The notes: generated by a model from the letters alone, not told the origin. A stretch of 64,000 nt of DNA from Xanthomarina spongicola (GCF_003148645.1 NZ_QGGP01000002.1:417525-481524), one strand, 5' to 3'. Counted from the first letter of the stretch, positions 35,135 to 46,573 are shown. Translations and numbers: made by a program.

Positions 35135-37513
35135 ATGTCTCACATCCGGTCTTTTTATGTTGCTTTTATTTTTATGTTTTTACACCAAATGATGAGTTTT
35201 TCACAAAACGACAAGCTAAGCATTACGGGTCTTGTTTTAGACACCCAAAGCAATGCACCTATTGAATATGCTACTATTGCCATAGTTGATTCTCAAACAA
35301 AAGAAGCTATTACAGGGACTATTACTGCTCAAGATGGGCGATTTTCATTACAAACGGATGCCACCCATTTTTATATAGACATTAGTTTTATTGGTTATAG
35401 CACCAAAAGCATTCGTACTTTTAACACGGTTAACAACAGTATTGATTTAAAAACGATTCTATTGGAACCCCAATTAGAAGGTCTGGATGAAGTGTTGATT
35501 CAAGCTGAAACTTCTCAAACAGTTTTTAAATTGGATAAGCGCATTTTTAATGTAGGTAAAGATTTAAGCGCCTCTGGTGCCAGTGCTCTAGAAGTATTAA
35601 ATAATGTGCCTTCAGTTAGTGTTAATATTGAAGGTGCTATTAGTTTGCGTGGGAATGAAGGTGTACAAATACTTGTTAATGGGAAACCTTCGGTTTTAGC
35701 TGGTGATGATGGTAGTGCGCTAGGTATTATAACAGCTGATATGATTGAAAGTATTGAGGTTATTACCAACCCTTCTGCTAAATATGATGCTCAAGGTACT
35801 TCGGGTATTATAAATATTATTCTTAAGAAATCTGAAAAACGAGGCTTAAATGGTTCTGCCACCTTAAATGTTGGTGTTCCTAATAGTAATAGCTTTGGTT
35901 TAAGTGTTAATAAACGTACTGAGAAATTCAACCTTTTTAGTCAGTTAGGATTTGGAATACGGACCTACCCTACTGAATTTGAATCTATAAATGCCGATTT
36001 AATAGATGATATTACCATTACAAACATTGGTGACAGTGAGTTTGATGAAAAGTTTGGGAATATTCTTATTGGTGCCGATTATTATATCAATGATAGAAAT
36101 GTGATTACCTTGTCTGGTTCTTATGCCTATGAAGTTGAAGATCAAACGGCTTTTTCAGAATTCTACCAAACGGATGCTACCAATGCCATTACTGACCAAT
36201 GGAATAGAAATGAAAATACGGAAGCTACCAACCCAAAAATACGTTACGAGCTACAATACAAAAGCGATTTTAAGCGTCACGAAGATCAAACGTTATTGTT
36301 TAGCGCTATGGGAAACTATTTCCGTAAAGACCAGACCTCCGAATTTAATAATACAACCATCTTTGGGGATATGGATAGCTTTAGACAGGAATCTCGAACC
36401 GATTATAAGTTAGAGGATTACATTTTTAAATTAGATTATACCCATCCTTTTTTAGAATATTACACTTTAGAGATAGGATCGCAATACACCCTTAACAAGG
36501 TGTCTAATGATTATGCTGTGTCTAATTTTACAGGAGGTGTTTGGGTTGAAGATCCTTTTTTAACCAATATTTTTGATTTAAATCAGAATGTGTTTGCTGC
36601 TTATACTACAGCTGCTTATGAAGCTAACAAATGGGGTTTTAAATTAGGGTTGCGTTTAGAGAACACCGTTATTAATACCTTATTGGAAACTACCAACGAA
36701 ACTGATAATCAGAATTACACTAATCTATTTCCAAGTGCATACGCTTCTTATAACGTATCTGATGATTTTTCGTTGCAACTGGGATATTCAAGTCGTATAA
36801 ACAGACCCAGTTTAAGGCAGTTAAATCCTTTTTCTAATATTAGGAATAATTATAGTATCTCTGAAGGGAATCCTGAATTACAACCAGAATATACCAATTC
36901 TTATGAGCTAACTGGCATTCAGAAATTTGACAAGCTCTCTTTTAGTATGAGTTTGTATCATTGGTACACCACAGATGTTATAGAATACATTACCGTTTCT
37001 GAAAACAATGTAAGCATCTCCAGACCTGAAAATGTAGGTACTAACAACACTACAGGTTTTGAGGCTAATGGGAAGTATCGTCCGTTAGATTGGTTGACAA
37101 TTAATGGGGATTTTAACTTTAATTATTTTGATAGAAATGGTTATTTTGAATTACAGTCGTTTGATTTTACAGGCAATAGATGGTCGACTACCCTAACTGC
37201 AAAAGTTAAACTCCCAGCTGATTTTGATTTTGAAATCTCTGAAAACTATAATTCCAAATACAAAACCTTACAGCAGGAGGTTTCTGCTATAAATTTTGTA
37301 GATCTAGGAGTTAGAAAAAAAATAGTAAAAGGACGTATTATCCTAAATTTAAGTATTCGCGATGTCTTTGCGACTCGTGTGGATGAAACGGTAACCTCTG
37401 AACCAGATTTTTATTTATATAACAGTCGCCAACGTGGTCGTTTTGTTAATTTTGGAATTAGCTATGGTTTTGGTAAAGGTGAAGCCATGCAATTTTCTGG
37501 ACAGCGCAGGTAG
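35135..37513 (+). CDS. Outer-membrane beta-barrel receptor (TonB-dependent-like, CarboxypepD_reg + OMP_b-brl_3 type)
   Basis: 792 residues. A signal peptide (cleavage near SFSQ) is followed by a carboxypeptidase-regulatory-like beta domain (LSITGLVLDTQSNAPIEYATIAI onward, about 27-112), a plug domain (about 125-235, with NGKPSVLAGDD and IEVITNPSAKYDAQGTSGIINIILKK) and a long C-terminal barrel. The barrel ends in the family-typical GISYGFGKGE segment rather than a final aromatic residue. It is expected in the outer membrane for uptake or binding; no SusD partner is present and the substrate is unknown. Confidence 0.88.
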   Translation: MSHIRSFYVAFIFMFLHQMMSFSQNDKLSITGLVLDTQSNAPIEYATIAIVDSQTKEAITGTITAQDGRFSLQTDATHFYIDISFIGYSTKSIRTFNTVNNSIDLKTILLEPQLEGLDEVLIQAETSQTVFKLDKRIFNVGKDLSASGASALEVLNNVPSVSVNIEGAISLRGNEGVQILVNGKPSVLAGDDGSALGIITADMIESIEVITNPSAKYDAQGTSGIINIILKKSEKRGLNGSATLNVGVPNSNSFGLSVNKRTEKFNLFSQLGFGIRTYPTEFESINADLIDDITITNIGDSEFDEKFGNILIGADYYINDRNVITLSGSYAYEVEDQTAFSEFYQTDATNAITDQWNRNENTEATNPKIRYELQYKSDFKRHEDQTLLFSAMGNYFRKDQTSEFNNTTIFGDMDSFRQESRTDYKLEDYIFKLDYTHPFLEYYTLEIGSQYTLNKVSNDYAVSNFTGGVWVEDPFLTNIFDLNQNVFAAYTTAAYEANKWGFKLGLRLENTVINTLLETTNETDNQNYTNLFPSAYASYNVSDDFSLQLGYSSRINRPSLRQLNPFSNIRNNYSISEGNPELQPEYTNSYELTGIQKFDKLSFSMSLYHWYTTDVIEYITVSENNVSISRPENVGTNNTTGFEANGKYRPLDWLTINGDFNFNYFDRNGYFELQSFDFTGNRWSTTLTAKVKLPADFDFEISENYNSKYKTLQQEVSAINFVDLGVRKKIVKGRIILNLSIRDVFATRVDETVTSEPDFYLYNSRQRGRFVNFGISYGFGKGEAMQFSGQRR

Positions 37514-37638
37514 ATTATTCAATTATTTTTCCTTGAGAATTAGTAAGCAAATCATTAAAATGTTCTAGATTATCTTGTTGTATTGCATTTACATATTAGT
37601 TTAAGAGTTGTCACGACTGGGTTATTACTATTTAATGT

Positions 37639-38697
37639 TCACAAATCCTTTGCTTTACGTAAGATTTTTACAACACGGTTATATGTTATTTGAAGCAAAT
37701 TCCATTGGTAGCCTGTAAAATCTGTGGTATTCATAAACTGTATAACCACTGCATCAATGTCTTTATGATATTCTGCCATACATTGGTAACCAGGAATAAG
37801 ACCTCCATGTTCATAAACGTAAGAGTATAGTTCCTGTTCCCCTTCATTAAACACTGTGCCATCGTTTAATGCCCTTAAGAATATACCAACATCTTGTGCT
37901 GAAGCTATCATTGAACCATAACCATTCATGCCATAATCATTGGTCTTTAAATCCTCATCAATTCCTACATAATATCCACTCATTAATTCATCAATATTTT
38001 TAACTTCACTAAGCGAGCTAAACGTATTGTTGAGTTCAAGAGGTATCAAAATTTCGTCCTTGATATATATGCTAAATTTATACCCTAAAACCTTATCAAT
38101 AATTTTTTCAAGCAATAAATAATTCGTGTTGCAGTATTCATATTTTTTATCAGGTTTAAAGTTAGCTGGTAAGTCAAGTACTAATTCAAGTTTTTCGTTT
38201 TGGGTTTTAGGTGGGTTATTCCAATAACCAGGATGGTCAGTAAAATTAGGAATGCCACTCCTATGTTGTAACAGCATTCTCAAGGTGATTTTATCTGCAT
38301 ATTCAATTCTTTCTGCAAGCTCAGGCAAATAATCGCCTAGGGTTTTATCTAAAGACAATCTATTGTCTTTAACTAATTTAGTTGTAGCCACAGCTAAATA
38401 TAATTTAGTAATACTACCAATTTTAAATAAGGCATCAGGCTTGGCTGGTATCTTGTTCTCGCGGTTGTGATAACCTGCTGTATAGAAAGCTGGTGGTTTG
38501 CCAGCTTGATCTACATAAACAATTACACCATCAAAACCATAACTCAATGTTTGGTCTACTTGTTCTTGTACTGTTTTAGGTAAAGGTCTAATCCATGCCT
38601 TTACTAATATCCAAGGCACAAACCATAACGATACAATGGTTCCAACTAATAAGGCTATACGTAACATAAGTTTGGTTTTACTGATTTTGCTGTTCAT
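37639..38697 (-). CDS. Serine beta-lactamase-like hydrolase (class C/peptidase S12 fold)
   Basis: 352 residues with an N-terminal membrane anchor (about 12-32), then the S12 fold: SxxK as SITK near 94-97, YxN as YCN near 187-189, and an HxG-type triad HGGLIPG near 294-300. Expected to be an esterase, D-amino-acid peptidase or similar, anchored facing the periplasm. No evidence of antibiotic hydrolysis. Confidence 0.87.
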   Translation of the reverse strand: MNSKISKTKLMLRIALLVGTIVSLWFVPWILVKAWIRPLPKTVQEQVDQTLSYGFDGVIVYVDQAGKPPAFYTAGYHNRENKIPAKPDALFKIGSITKLYLAVATTKLVKDNRLSLDKTLGDYLPELAERIEYADKITLRMLLQHRSGIPNFTDHPGYWNNPPKTQNEKLELVLDLPANFKPDKKYEYCNTNYLLLEKIIDKVLGYKFSIYIKDEILIPLELNNTFSSLSEVKNIDELMSGYYVGIDEDLKTNDYGMNGYGSMIASAQDVGIFLRALNDGTVFNEGEQELYSYVYEHGGLIPGYQCMAEYHKDIDAVVIQFMNTTDFTGYQWNLLQITYNRVVKILRKAKDL

Positions 38698-38833
38698 ACT
38701 ATGATTATTAGACTACAAATATATTTCAGATTGCAATAAAAATAAATTATGAATTACCCAACTGTTAAATAGTATGGATGAAATGATTTAGATCTTTAAA
38801 ACTCTTTATAGACCAATTAGTATAAGGTCTTTT

Positions 38834-39211
38834 TTAAGTGGTGCTCATTGATTTCTTGAGAAATTTAATAGCAACTAGTATTAAGATTAAAATTAAAGAA
38901 ATAAAGAATACACTAGTAGAAACGCTTTTTATAATTGAAAACATGTTGGTAGTACTAACTGTAGTTTCAGTAATATCTGGATAACTGTTTAGCATTACGA
39001 TAATTCCTATGTTTTCGAAATAATCTGCAATTCCTGCAATAATTGGCAAAACACATAGATACATAAACGGTGCATTAAGTTTGTTTATTTTCTTTAGGAA
39101 ATATGCCATCACTAAACAATAGGTAATCCCAAAGAGTAATGGATATATCATATCTACAGGTATTTGATTGGTTAGATATGTTTCACGTCCATTGTGCTTG
39201 AATAATAACAA
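38834..39211 (-). pseudogene. 5'-truncated membrane-protein gene
   Basis: An open frame with three hydrophobic helices (QIPVDMIYPLLFGITYCLV onward). It resembles the C-terminal two thirds of larger four-helix proteins and has no ATG near its beginning. Upstream, in another frame, lies an ATG with a perfect signal-peptide start (MKSLFSLLFILFSIVIIQAQ) that stops after 22 codons. This suggests a deletion that joined the start of a secreted-protein gene to the tail of a membrane-protein gene. If still expressed, a start at the internal ATG of VDMIYPLL would give about 105 residues. Confidence 0.45.
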
Positions 39212-39349
39212 TACTGAATAAAATAAAGAGTAAAGAAAACAGAGATTTCATAAGTAGTTTAAATTGGTTGGGCTAATATACAATACTAACCTTAAATCGC
39301 AATTAATAACCCTTAATACAAAGTTGAACCAGCCTGCTAATAAGTTAAC

Positions 39350-40594
39350 TTATGAAATAAGGCTGGTAAATAAATCGGCATTATCATTCAAGTATTGATA
39401 ATTAAATGTTCTTTGTTTTAATCGGGTTTCTATTTTTTTGAAATCATTTGGGTTTTTCAACTCAATCCCTACAACAGCAGGACCACTTTCACGGTTATTT
39501 TTTTTAGAAAACTGAAAATAAGTAATATCATCATCTGGACCTAAAATAGCATTCACAAACTCCTTTAATGAGCCTGGTCTCTGTGGAAATTGCACGAGGA
39601 AATAATGCTTCAAGCCTTCGTACAACAGCGAGCGTTCTTTTATTTCTTCGGTACGGGTAATATCGTTATTACTGCCACTAACAATACACACCACGTGTTT
39701 TCCTTGGATCTGTTTCTTATATAAATCGAGAGCAGCAATTGTTAATGCTCCTGCAGGTTCCACCACGATAGCTTCTTCATTATACATACGCAAAATGGTG
39801 GTGCATATTTTTCCTTCTGGAACAAGCACTATATCTTCCAGGTTATCCTTACAGATCTCAAATGTTTTTTCACCCACACGTTTTACAGCTGCACCATCAA
39901 CAAACCTGTCTATATGTTCCAGAGTTGTATTGATGCCTTTTTCGATAGAGTTTGTCATGGAAGGTGCACCAGCTGGCTCCACACCAATTATTTTGGTATT
40001 GGGACTTAATTGTTTAAATACCGTAATAAGGCCAGCTGCTAAACCTCCTCCACCAATAGGGATAAATAGATAATCAATGGGTGTTCTGGCATCTTCTAAT
40101 AATTCTAAAGCTATTGTCCCTTGTCCTGCAATTACTTTGTCATCATCAAAGGGATGAATAAAGATTCCTCCCATATCCTTACATAAACGCTTTGCTTCGT
40201 GAAAGGATTCATCAAACGTATCTCCTTTCAAAACCACTTCTACTTTATCTTTCCCAAAGAGTTTGACCTGTTTTGTTTTTTGAGGTGGTGTAGTAACAGG
40301 CATAAATATCGTTGCCTTGATATTTAATTTATTGCAGGCATATGCCACACCTTGTGCATGATTTCCAGCACTGGCACAAACCACCCCTTTTGATTTTTCT
40401 TCATCGGTAAGCGACACAATTTTGTTGTAGGCTCCTCTTAATTTGTAAGAGCGTACAGGTTGTAAATCTTCTCGTTTCAACCAAACTTGAGCGAGAAATT
40501 CCTCACTCAAGTTTTCGTTTTTCATTAAGGGTGTATGTGTTGCCACGTCTTTAATACGCTCTCTGGCTTCATATACTTTTTCTAATAATGCCAT
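39350..40594 (-). CDS. ilvA: Threonine ammonia-lyase (threonine dehydratase)
   Basis: 414 residues; converts threonine to 2-oxobutyrate with PLP, the committed step to isoleucine. The PLP-lysine motif SYKLRGAYNK is near 53-62, the phosphate-binding glycine loop PIGGGGLAAG near 178-187, and a C-terminal ACT-like regulatory domain starts near 325 (YFLVQFPQRPGSLKEFVN). ATG 40594 overlaps the ilvC stop by one base (TAATG), so translation is coupled; an ATG 15 codons upstream would overlap ilvC more and adds unlike sequence. Last gene of the ilv operon. Confidence 0.95.
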   Translation of the reverse strand: MALLEKVYEARERIKDVATHTPLMKNENLSEEFLAQVWLKREDLQPVRSYKLRGAYNKIVSLTDEEKSKGVVCASAGNHAQGVAYACNKLNIKATIFMPVTTPPQKTKQVKLFGKDKVEVVLKGDTFDESFHEAKRLCKDMGGIFIHPFDDDKVIAGQGTIALELLEDARTPIDYLFIPIGGGGLAAGLITVFKQLSPNTKIIGVEPAGAPSMTNSIEKGINTTLEHIDRFVDGAAVKRVGEKTFEICKDNLEDIVLVPEGKICTTILRMYNEEAIVVEPAGALTIAALDLYKKQIQGKHVVCIVSGSNNDITRTEEIKERSLLYEGLKHYFLVQFPQRPGSLKEFVNAILGPDDDITYFQFSKKNNRESGPAVVGIELKNPNDFKKIETRLKQRTFNYQYLNDNADLFTSLIS

Positions 40595-41637
40595 TATTTC
40601 TTCGGTCTTAATTTTCGTACTTCTAAGCCTGTTTGCCACAATTCACTGTGTTTCATCAGATTTAGCTCTTCTTCTAATTTTGCTCGGTAATCTGGTTTGT
40701 TATTGGCTTCAATAACTATTTCTGCTTCCTTGCCAGATAGCACACTGTCATACAATTCATTCAAAACAGGTTCTGTAGCTTCACGAAATTTCCCTTTCCA
40801 ATCCAGGGCACCACGTTGCGCTGTGGTCGAGCAATTGGCAAACATCCAGTCCATCCCATTTTCTGCTACAAGTGGCATCAAACTTTGAGTCAATTCTTCA
40901 ACGGTTTCATTAAAGGCTTCACTTGGTGTATGCCCACGTTGACGAAGCACATTATATTGCGCTTCAAAAACGCCTGCAATGGCACCCATTAAGATGCCAC
41001 GTTCTCCAGTAAGATCGCTATAGACTTCCTTTTGAAATGTGGTTTCGAACAAATACCCTGAACCAATAGCAATCCCTAAGGCTAATACGCGTTCCTCTGC
41101 TTTTCCAGTTGCGTTTTGAAACACAGCATAACTTGAATTAAGCCCTTGGCCTTTTAAGTACATACTTCTAAGTGAGGTTCCAGAACCTTTGGGTGCCACT
41201 AATACCACATCGATATCCTTGGGAGGTACAATCCCAGTTTTTTCATGAAAAGTCACCCCAAAACCGTGTGAGAAATAAAGAGCTTTTCCCTTGGTTAAAT
41301 GGTTTTTCATGCCATCCCAAGCTTGTATTTGTCCAGCATCTGAAAGTAAATTCAAAACCACAGTCGCTTTTTTACAAGCGTCTTCCAGTTCAAAAAGGGT
41401 TTTACCTTCTTCCCAGCCATCAGCCAAAGCTTTTTTCCAACTGCCTGTTCCTTTACGTTGACCTACAATCACATTGATCCCATTATCTCTTAGGTTCAAC
41501 GCCTGTCCTGGACCTTGAACCCCATAACCGATAACGGCTACCGTTTCATTCTTTAATACCTCTTGTGCTTTTTGTACTGGAAATTCCTCGCGTGTTACCA
41601 CGTTTTCAAGAACGCCTCCAAAATTTATTGTTGCCAT
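40594..41637 (-). CDS. ilvC: Ketol-acid reductoisomerase, class I
   Basis: 347 residues. The N-terminal Rossmann domain has the VAVIGYGVQGPGQALNLRD NADPH motif near 33-51, and the knotted C-terminal domain carries acidic metal ligands in the YSDLTGERGILMG region near 206-218. It converts acetolactate to dihydroxyisovalerate, and acetohydroxybutyrate to dihydroxymethylvalerate. It follows ilvN by 14 bases and overlaps ilvA by one base. Confidence 0.96.
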   Translation of the reverse strand: MATINFGGVLENVVTREEFPVQKAQEVLKNETVAVIGYGVQGPGQALNLRDNGINVIVGQRKGTGSWKKALADGWEEGKTLFELEDACKKATVVLNLLSDAGQIQAWDGMKNHLTKGKALYFSHGFGVTFHEKTGIVPPKDIDVVLVAPKGSGTSLRSMYLKGQGLNSSYAVFQNATGKAEERVLALGIAIGSGYLFETTFQKEVYSDLTGERGILMGAIAGVFEAQYNVLRQRGHTPSEAFNETVEELTQSLMPLVAENGMDWMFANCSTTAQRGALDWKGKFREATEPVLNELYDSVLSGKEAEIVIEANNKPDYRAKLEEELNLMKHSELWQTGLEVRKLRPKK

Positions 41638-41651
41638 AATTATTGTGTTTT

Positions 41652-42194
41652 TTAATTTGTTATTAATCTGTTATTTAATTCTTCTAGTTCTTCTAAATAG
41701 GTGCTAAACTCCTTCATGGGTTTGGTAACTGCTACGCGTCCGGAGCGTGCAAATTCCAGCACACCAAAGGGTTGTAGTTTTTCAAAGAGCCATTGGGTTT
41801 CTACTACATGTCCTGTTTTCTCAATGACCATAAATTCAGGGTCCACTGTAAGGATTCTTGCATGATGTTCCCGAATCACCTTTTCAACATCCCCATTGGT
41901 TAATGTCCCTGTTTTAATCTTGTACAAGGCAATTTCTTGATGTACCACTTCAGATTCTTCGTGTGCAAAGGCTTTAAATACATCGATGAGTTTTTCAAGT
42001 TGACCAATCACTTTATCTACTTGCTCTCTAGTTGTTCTTAAAACAATGGTATATCGAAACACCCCTTTTACTTCCGATTCGGAGGCTGTGATGCTATCAA
42101 TATTCAAATGTCTTCGGGTAAAGATGATGGTTACACGATTCATCATCCCAATGCTGTTTTCGGTAAAGACCGATACGGTATATGTTTTTTTCAT
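41652..42194 (-). CDS. ilvN: Acetolactate synthase regulatory (small) subunit
   Basis: 180 residues with an N-terminal ACT domain (TYTVSVFTENSIGMMNRVTIIFTRR at about 3-27) and a C-terminal ACT-like domain. This small subunit binds valine and activates and feedback-regulates the catalytic subunit. Seven bases separate it from ilvB. Normal length. Confidence 0.95.
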   Translation of the reverse strand: MKKTYTVSVFTENSIGMMNRVTIIFTRRHLNIDSITASESEVKGVFRYTIVLRTTREQVDKVIGQLEKLIDVFKAFAHEESEVVHQEIALYKIKTGTLTNGDVEKVIREHHARILTVDPEFMVIEKTGHVVETQWLFEKLQPFGVLEFARSGRVAVTKPMKEFSTYLEELEELNNRLITN

Positions 42195-42201
42195 AATCTA
42201 A

Positions 42202-43896
42202 TTAGTTTAAACGGACTTCTGATACTGAGGCTCCTGTGGTCATCATAGGAAACACATTTTCTTCCTTGGCAACCATTACTTCTAATAAATAAGAGCCTGT
42301 ATGATTTAACATGGTTAATAATGCATCTTTTAAATCTGCTCGTGCTTCAATTTTCTTGGCTTCAATACTATAAGCTCTAGAAAGTGCTACAAAATCAGGA
42401 CTTACCATATTCGTAAAGGAATAGCGTTTCTCAAAAAATAGTTGTTGCCATTGGCGTACCATGCCAAGAAACCGATTGTTTAAAATGATGATTTTAACAT
42501 CCACATCACTTTGTAAAATCGTACCCAGTTCTTGTAGTGTCATTTGAAACCCTCCATCTCCAATAATGGCTACTACAGGTTTATCTGGAGCTCCAAACTT
42601 AGCTCCTATAGCTGCTGGAAGCGCAAAGCCCATAGTCCCTAAACCTCCAGATGTCACATTGCTTTTTGTTTTGTTGTATTCATAATAGCGTGCCGTCATC
42701 ATTTGATGCTGTCCCACGTCTGTGACAACAATAGCCTCTCCCTTTGTTAGATCTGATAGCATTTTAATCACTTCATCCATTTTCAATTCTTCAGACTGTA
42801 AGTCTCTGGCACTTTCCTTTAAGGTGTCCACTTCAACTTTTTTAGCATCTTTAAACTCTTGCAGCCAGTCCGTATGTTGCTTTTCTTGAACCAATTCAGT
42901 CAATAATGTCAATGCTTCCTTGGCATCGCCATGTACTGCAACTTCCGTTTTAATTATTTTATTCAATTCGGAAGCATCTATGTCCACATGAACCACTTTG
43001 GCTTGCTTGGCATACCTAGACACATCTCCAGTAACTCTATCGTCGAAACGCATCCCGATAGCAATAAGCACATCGCATTCATTGGTTTTTACATTTGGAG
43101 CATAATCTCCATGCATGCCTAAAAAGCCAACATATTGCGAATGATGATGTGGAAAAGCTCCTAATCCTAATAATGTAGATGCTACAGGAATTCCTGACTT
43201 CTCAACAAAGGCTAGCAATTCGGATTCTGCATTCGATAACATAATGCCTTGCCCAATTAATAAATAAGGTTTTTTGGCTTGATTAATTAAAGTAGCTGCT
43301 TCTTCCACAACTAGTCTTCTCAACTTGGGTTTCGGATGATAACTTCGAATAGATGTACAGGATTCATATTTAAAATCCATTTCCCCAAATTGGGCATCCT
43401 TGGTTATATCAATCAATACAGGACCAGGCCGACCAGATTGTGCGATATAAAAAGCCTTAGCAATGGCAGCAGGAATCTCTTCGGCTTTGGTTACCTGACA
43501 ATTCCATTTGGTAATTGGCATCGATATCCCAACCACATCTGTTTCCTGAAAAGCATCAGTCCCTAAAAGATGGGAAGCCACTTGTCCAGTAATACAAACC
43601 AAAGGGGTAGAATCTATTAAAGCATCGGCTAAACCGGTTATTAAATTGGTAGCTCCAGGACCTGAAGTGGCAAACACCACACCTGTTTTATTGGAGGTTC
43701 TGGCATAACCTTGAGCTGCATGAATAGCACCTTGCTCGTGACGCACTAGAATATGATTTACCATATGCTCATAATCATATAAAGCATCATAAATAGGCAT
43801 GATAGCGCCTCCGGGATACCCAAATATCGTATCCACTTGTTCGGCTACTAACGATTTCATGACGGCTTGTGCGCCTGTTACTTTTGTTGTTTTCAT
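42202..43896 (-). CDS. ilvB: Acetolactate synthase catalytic (large) subunit
   Basis: 564 residues with the three ThDP-enzyme domains: [14 protein letters not shown] near 30-43 with catalytic Glu in [16 protein letters not shown], a central domain, and the ThDP/Mg motif [13 protein letters not shown] near 441-453 followed by [15 protein letters not shown] 43896 ([13 protein letters not shown]) is used; the longer frame overlapping ilvD lacks family similarity. The gap after ilvD is 16 bases. Confidence 0.96.
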   Translation of the reverse strand: MKTTKVTGAQAVMKSLVAEQVDTIFGYPGGAIMPIYDALYDYEHMVNHILVRHEQGAIHAAQGYARTSNKTGVVFATSGPGATNLITGLADALIDSTPLVCITGQVASHLLGTDAFQETDVVGISMPITKWNCQVTKAEEIPAAIAKAFYIAQSGRPGPVLIDITKDAQFGEMDFKYESCTSIRSYHPKPKLRRLVVEEAATLINQAKKPYLLIGQGIMLSNAESELLAFVEKSGIPVASTLLGLGAFPHHHSQYVGFLGMHGDYAPNVKTNECDVLIAIGMRFDDRVTGDVSRYAKQAKVVHVDIDASELNKIIKTEVAVHGDAKEALTLLTELVQEKQHTDWLQEFKDAKKVEVDTLKESARDLQSEELKMDEVIKMLSDLTKGEAIVVTDVGQHQMMTARYYEYNKTKSNVTSGGLGTMGFALPAAIGAKFGAPDKPVVAIIGDGGFQMTLQELGTILQSDVDVKIIILNNRFLGMVRQWQQLFFEKRYSFTNMVSPDFVALSRAYSIEAKKIEARADLKDALLTMLNHTGSYLLEVMVAKEENVFPMMTTGASVSEVRLN

Positions 43897-43912
43897 TTCT
43901 TGTTCTTTTAAA

Positions 43913-45589
43913 TTATTGATCGGTAACACAGCCCGTGGACGCACTTGACACACATTTGGCATATTTATATAAAACTCCTTTGCTTGCATTAAGCTGGGGT
44001 TGTTGCCATTCAGCTTGTCGCTTGGCTAATTCCTGGTCGCTGACTTTTAATGTTATGCTATTGTTTTTTGTATCGATGGTGATGGTATCTCCATCTTTTA
44101 CCAGAGCGATGGTTCCACCTACAAAAGCTTCAGGTGTAATATGTCCTACCACAAAACCGTGTGTGCCTCCTGAAAATCGGCCATCGGTTATTAAGGCAAC
44201 ACTTTTCCCTAATCCTGCTCCCATAATGGCAGAGGTAGGCTTTAACATTTCAGGCATTCCGGGTCCACCTTTTGGTCCACAATAGCGAATCACAACAACA
44301 TTCCCCGATCTGACTTCGCCATTTTTTACACCAGCAATAACTGCATACTCATCGTCATACACTTTAGCTGTGCCTTCAAAATAGCTACCTTCATTACCAC
44401 TAATTTTTGCTACAGAGCCTTCAGAAGCTAAGTTTCCATAGAGGATTTGCAAATGCCCAGTGGCCTTTAAAGGTGTTTCTAAATCAAAAAATACCTCTTG
44501 TCCAACTGTCAAACTGGGTACATTCATTAAGTTTTCTGCAACTGTTTTCCCTGTAACCGTTAAGCAATCTCCATGTAACAGCTTGTTTTCTAACAGGTAT
44601 TTCATAACCCCTGGAACACCTCCCACAGCATGTAAATCTTCCATTAAGTATTTACCACTGGGTTTTAAATCGGCTAGCACTGGAACTTTGTCACTAATCT
44701 TCTGAAAATCTTCCAGGCTCAATGTCAAGTCCACTGAATGTGCCATAGCAATTAAATGCATCACTGCATTGGTAGAACCTCCAAGAACTGTCACCATAGT
44801 CATCGCATTTTCAAAAGCCTTTTTGGTCATAATATCCTTGGGTTTAATGTCTTTCTCCAGCAAAACCCTGATGGCTTTCCCAGCATCTAGACATTCCAAA
44901 TGCTTTTCTTTACTTAAAGCTGGATTAGACGAACTGTATGGCAGGCTCATCCCCAAAGCTTCAATGGCAGAAGCCATAGTATTTGCTGTGTACATGCCAC
45001 CACAGGCGCCAGCACCAGGACAGGCATTTTTAATGACACCCTTAAAATCTTCAGGGCTTATGGTATGGTTGAATTTCTTCCCCAAAGCTTCAAAAGCAGA
45101 AACAATGTTTAAGGACTCCCCTTTCCATTTGCCAGAATGAATACTTCCTCCATAAATCATGATAGCTGGTCGGTTTAGTCTGCCCATAGCCATTACAGAA
45201 CCTGGCATATTTTTATCGCAACCCACTACAGCCAAAACGGCATCGTACCATTGAGCGCTCACCACAGTTTCAATAGAATCTGCAATAACATCTCTGGAAA
45301 CCAACGAAAAACGCATCCCATCAGTACCGTTAGAAATACCATCACTCACACCAATAGTGTTGAATATCAGCCCGACAAGATCTTCTTGTAGAACCACTAC
45401 TTTAACTTCTTTCGCCAAATCGTTCAAGTGCATATTACAGGTATTCCCTTCATATCCTGTACTTACAATACCTACCTGGGCTTTTTGCATATCCTCTTCT
45501 GTTAACCCAATACCATAAAGCATGGCTTGAGAGGCAGGCTGAGAGGCATCCTGCGTAATGGTTTTACTGTATCTGTTTAGTGTATTCAT
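43913..45589 (-). CDS. ilvD: Dihydroxy-acid dehydratase
   Basis: 558 residues. Iron-sulfur cluster cysteines lie in [19 protein letters not shown] near 118-136 and [20 protein letters not shown] near 189-208; the C-terminal domain has [17 protein letters not shown]. It dehydrates dihydroxyisovalerate or dihydroxymethylvalerate to the 2-oxoacids. The ATG overlaps the ilvE stop as ATGA, indicating coupling. Confidence 0.96.
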   Translation of the reverse strand: MNTLNRYSKTITQDASQPASQAMLYGIGLTEEDMQKAQVGIVSTGYEGNTCNMHLNDLAKEVKVVVLQEDLVGLIFNTIGVSDGISNGTDGMRFSLVSRDVIADSIETVVSAQWYDAVLAVVGCDKNMPGSVMAMGRLNRPAIMIYGGSIHSGKWKGESLNIVSAFEALGKKFNHTISPEDFKGVIKNACPGAGACGGMYTANTMASAIEALGMSLPYSSSNPALSKEKHLECLDAGKAIRVLLEKDIKPKDIMTKKAFENAMTMVTVLGGSTNAVMHLIAMAHSVDLTLSLEDFQKISDKVPVLADLKPSGKYLMEDLHAVGGVPGVMKYLLENKLLHGDCLTVTGKTVAENLMNVPSLTVGQEVFFDLETPLKATGHLQILYGNLASEGSVAKISGNEGSYFEGTAKVYDDEYAVIAGVKNGEVRSGNVVVIRYCGPKGGPGMPEMLKPTSAIMGAGLGKSVALITDGRFSGGTHGFVVGHITPEAFVGGTIALVKDGDTITIDTKNNSITLKVSDQELAKRQAEWQQPQLNASKGVLYKYAKCVSSASTGCVTDQ

Positions 45590-46482
45590 AATGCTGTTGT
45601 TGTTCTTAATGTTTTTTCTGATTGCCTCACAAATTCCGAATAGGCATCCTGTAATTTTTTCCCTAGTGTATCGGTCCATGCTTTAGGGAAAACGGTATCA
45701 TCTACAGATGCAATTCCAATCACTTCGGCTGCTGTACCACAATAAAAAGCACTATCTGCCAATGCCAATACCTCAGGCTTATAAAGTCCTTGTTGCACTT
45801 CAACACCTAGTTTTTCGGCCAATTCTAAGACTGTTGCACGTGTAATTCCCGGGAGAATGTTCCCTAATTGTGGTGTAAACAAAACGCCATCTTTTTCAAA
45901 AAACAGATTCGCGCCTGGACCTTCGGCCAGGTACCCATCACTATCTAAAAGCAAAGCTTCATCATAGCCATTGTCTTTAGCTTCATTCGTGGCAAGAATA
46001 GAATTCACATAATGCCCACAGACTTTGGCTTCTATTTTTATGGAACGTGGATGTGGCCTGCAATACGAAGAGACATTTAAACGTAAGTGTTTATCACCCA
46101 GATAAGCACCCCATTCCCAGGCGCAAATCATAATGGAAACCTCTTTTGGTCTAGTAAGAGCCATATTTGGGTCGCAGAAAACCAACGGACGCACATAGGC
46201 ATCAGATAAGTTGTTTTTTTCTAAGAGCATATTAGTGGCATCCACTAACGTCTGTACAGAATAATCTAATGGAATGTTAACGAGCTCGCAGGATCTTTTC
46301 AATCGCTCATAATGTTCCTTAATTTTAAAAACTCGCGTGCCATTTTTGGTAGCATAGGCTCGAATACCTTCAAATACACCATAACCATAGTGCATAGTCT
46401 GACTGTACAAATCTGTTGTAGCTTCACTAGCTTTTACAAACTTTTTGTCGAGATAGATAAGTGTGTTGTTGTTGTAATACAT
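45586..46482 (-). CDS. ilvE: Branched-chain amino acid aminotransferase
   Basis: 298 residues of fold-type IV PLP enzymes: [23 protein letters not shown] near 26-48, PLP-lysine in [15 protein letters not shown] near 149-163, and [19 protein letters not shown] near 189-207. It catalyses the last step to Ile, Val and Leu. ATG 46482 ([12 protein letters not shown]) is used; an in-frame upstream extension would run into the third attenuator hairpin. First structural gene of the operon, about 30 bases after the last leader terminator. Confidence 0.95.
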   Translation of the reverse strand: MYYNNNTLIYLDKKFVKASEATTDLYSQTMHYGYGVFEGIRAYATKNGTRVFKIKEHYERLKRSCELVNIPLDYSVQTLVDATNMLLEKNNLSDAYVRPLVFCDPNMALTRPKEVSIMICAWEWGAYLGDKHLRLNVSSYCRPHPRSIKIEAKVCGHYVNSILATNEAKDNGYDEALLLDSDGYLAEGPGANLFFEKDGVLFTPQLGNILPGITRATVLELAEKLGVEVQQGLYKPEVLALADSAFYCGTAAEVIGIASVDDTVFPKAWTDTLGKKLQDAYSEFVRQSEKTLRTTTAL

Positions 46483-46517
46483 CTTGTTTGATTTAATTGT
46501 TATTTCATTGAATAAAA

Positions 46518-46547
46518 AAGCCTTTCTCAATGGATTGAGAAAGGCTT
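46518..46547 (-). terminator. Attenuator terminator 3 of the ilv leader
   Basis: AAGCCTTTCTCAA / TTGAGAAAGGCTT stem followed on the minus strand by a T-run, directly ahead of ilvE. It is almost identical to terminator 2. Its 5' arm (AGCCT) can instead pair with AGGCT just after leader peptide 3, giving an antiterminator. Confidence 0.88.
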
Positions 46548-46573
46548 ATAAATTTGGACAATACCAGCCTGAC

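Noticed and set aside
43897-43989. Extended N-terminus of ilvB into ilvD
   Set aside because: The family begins at [12 protein letters not shown]; the extra 31 residues are a readthrough of the ilvD 3' end in another frame.
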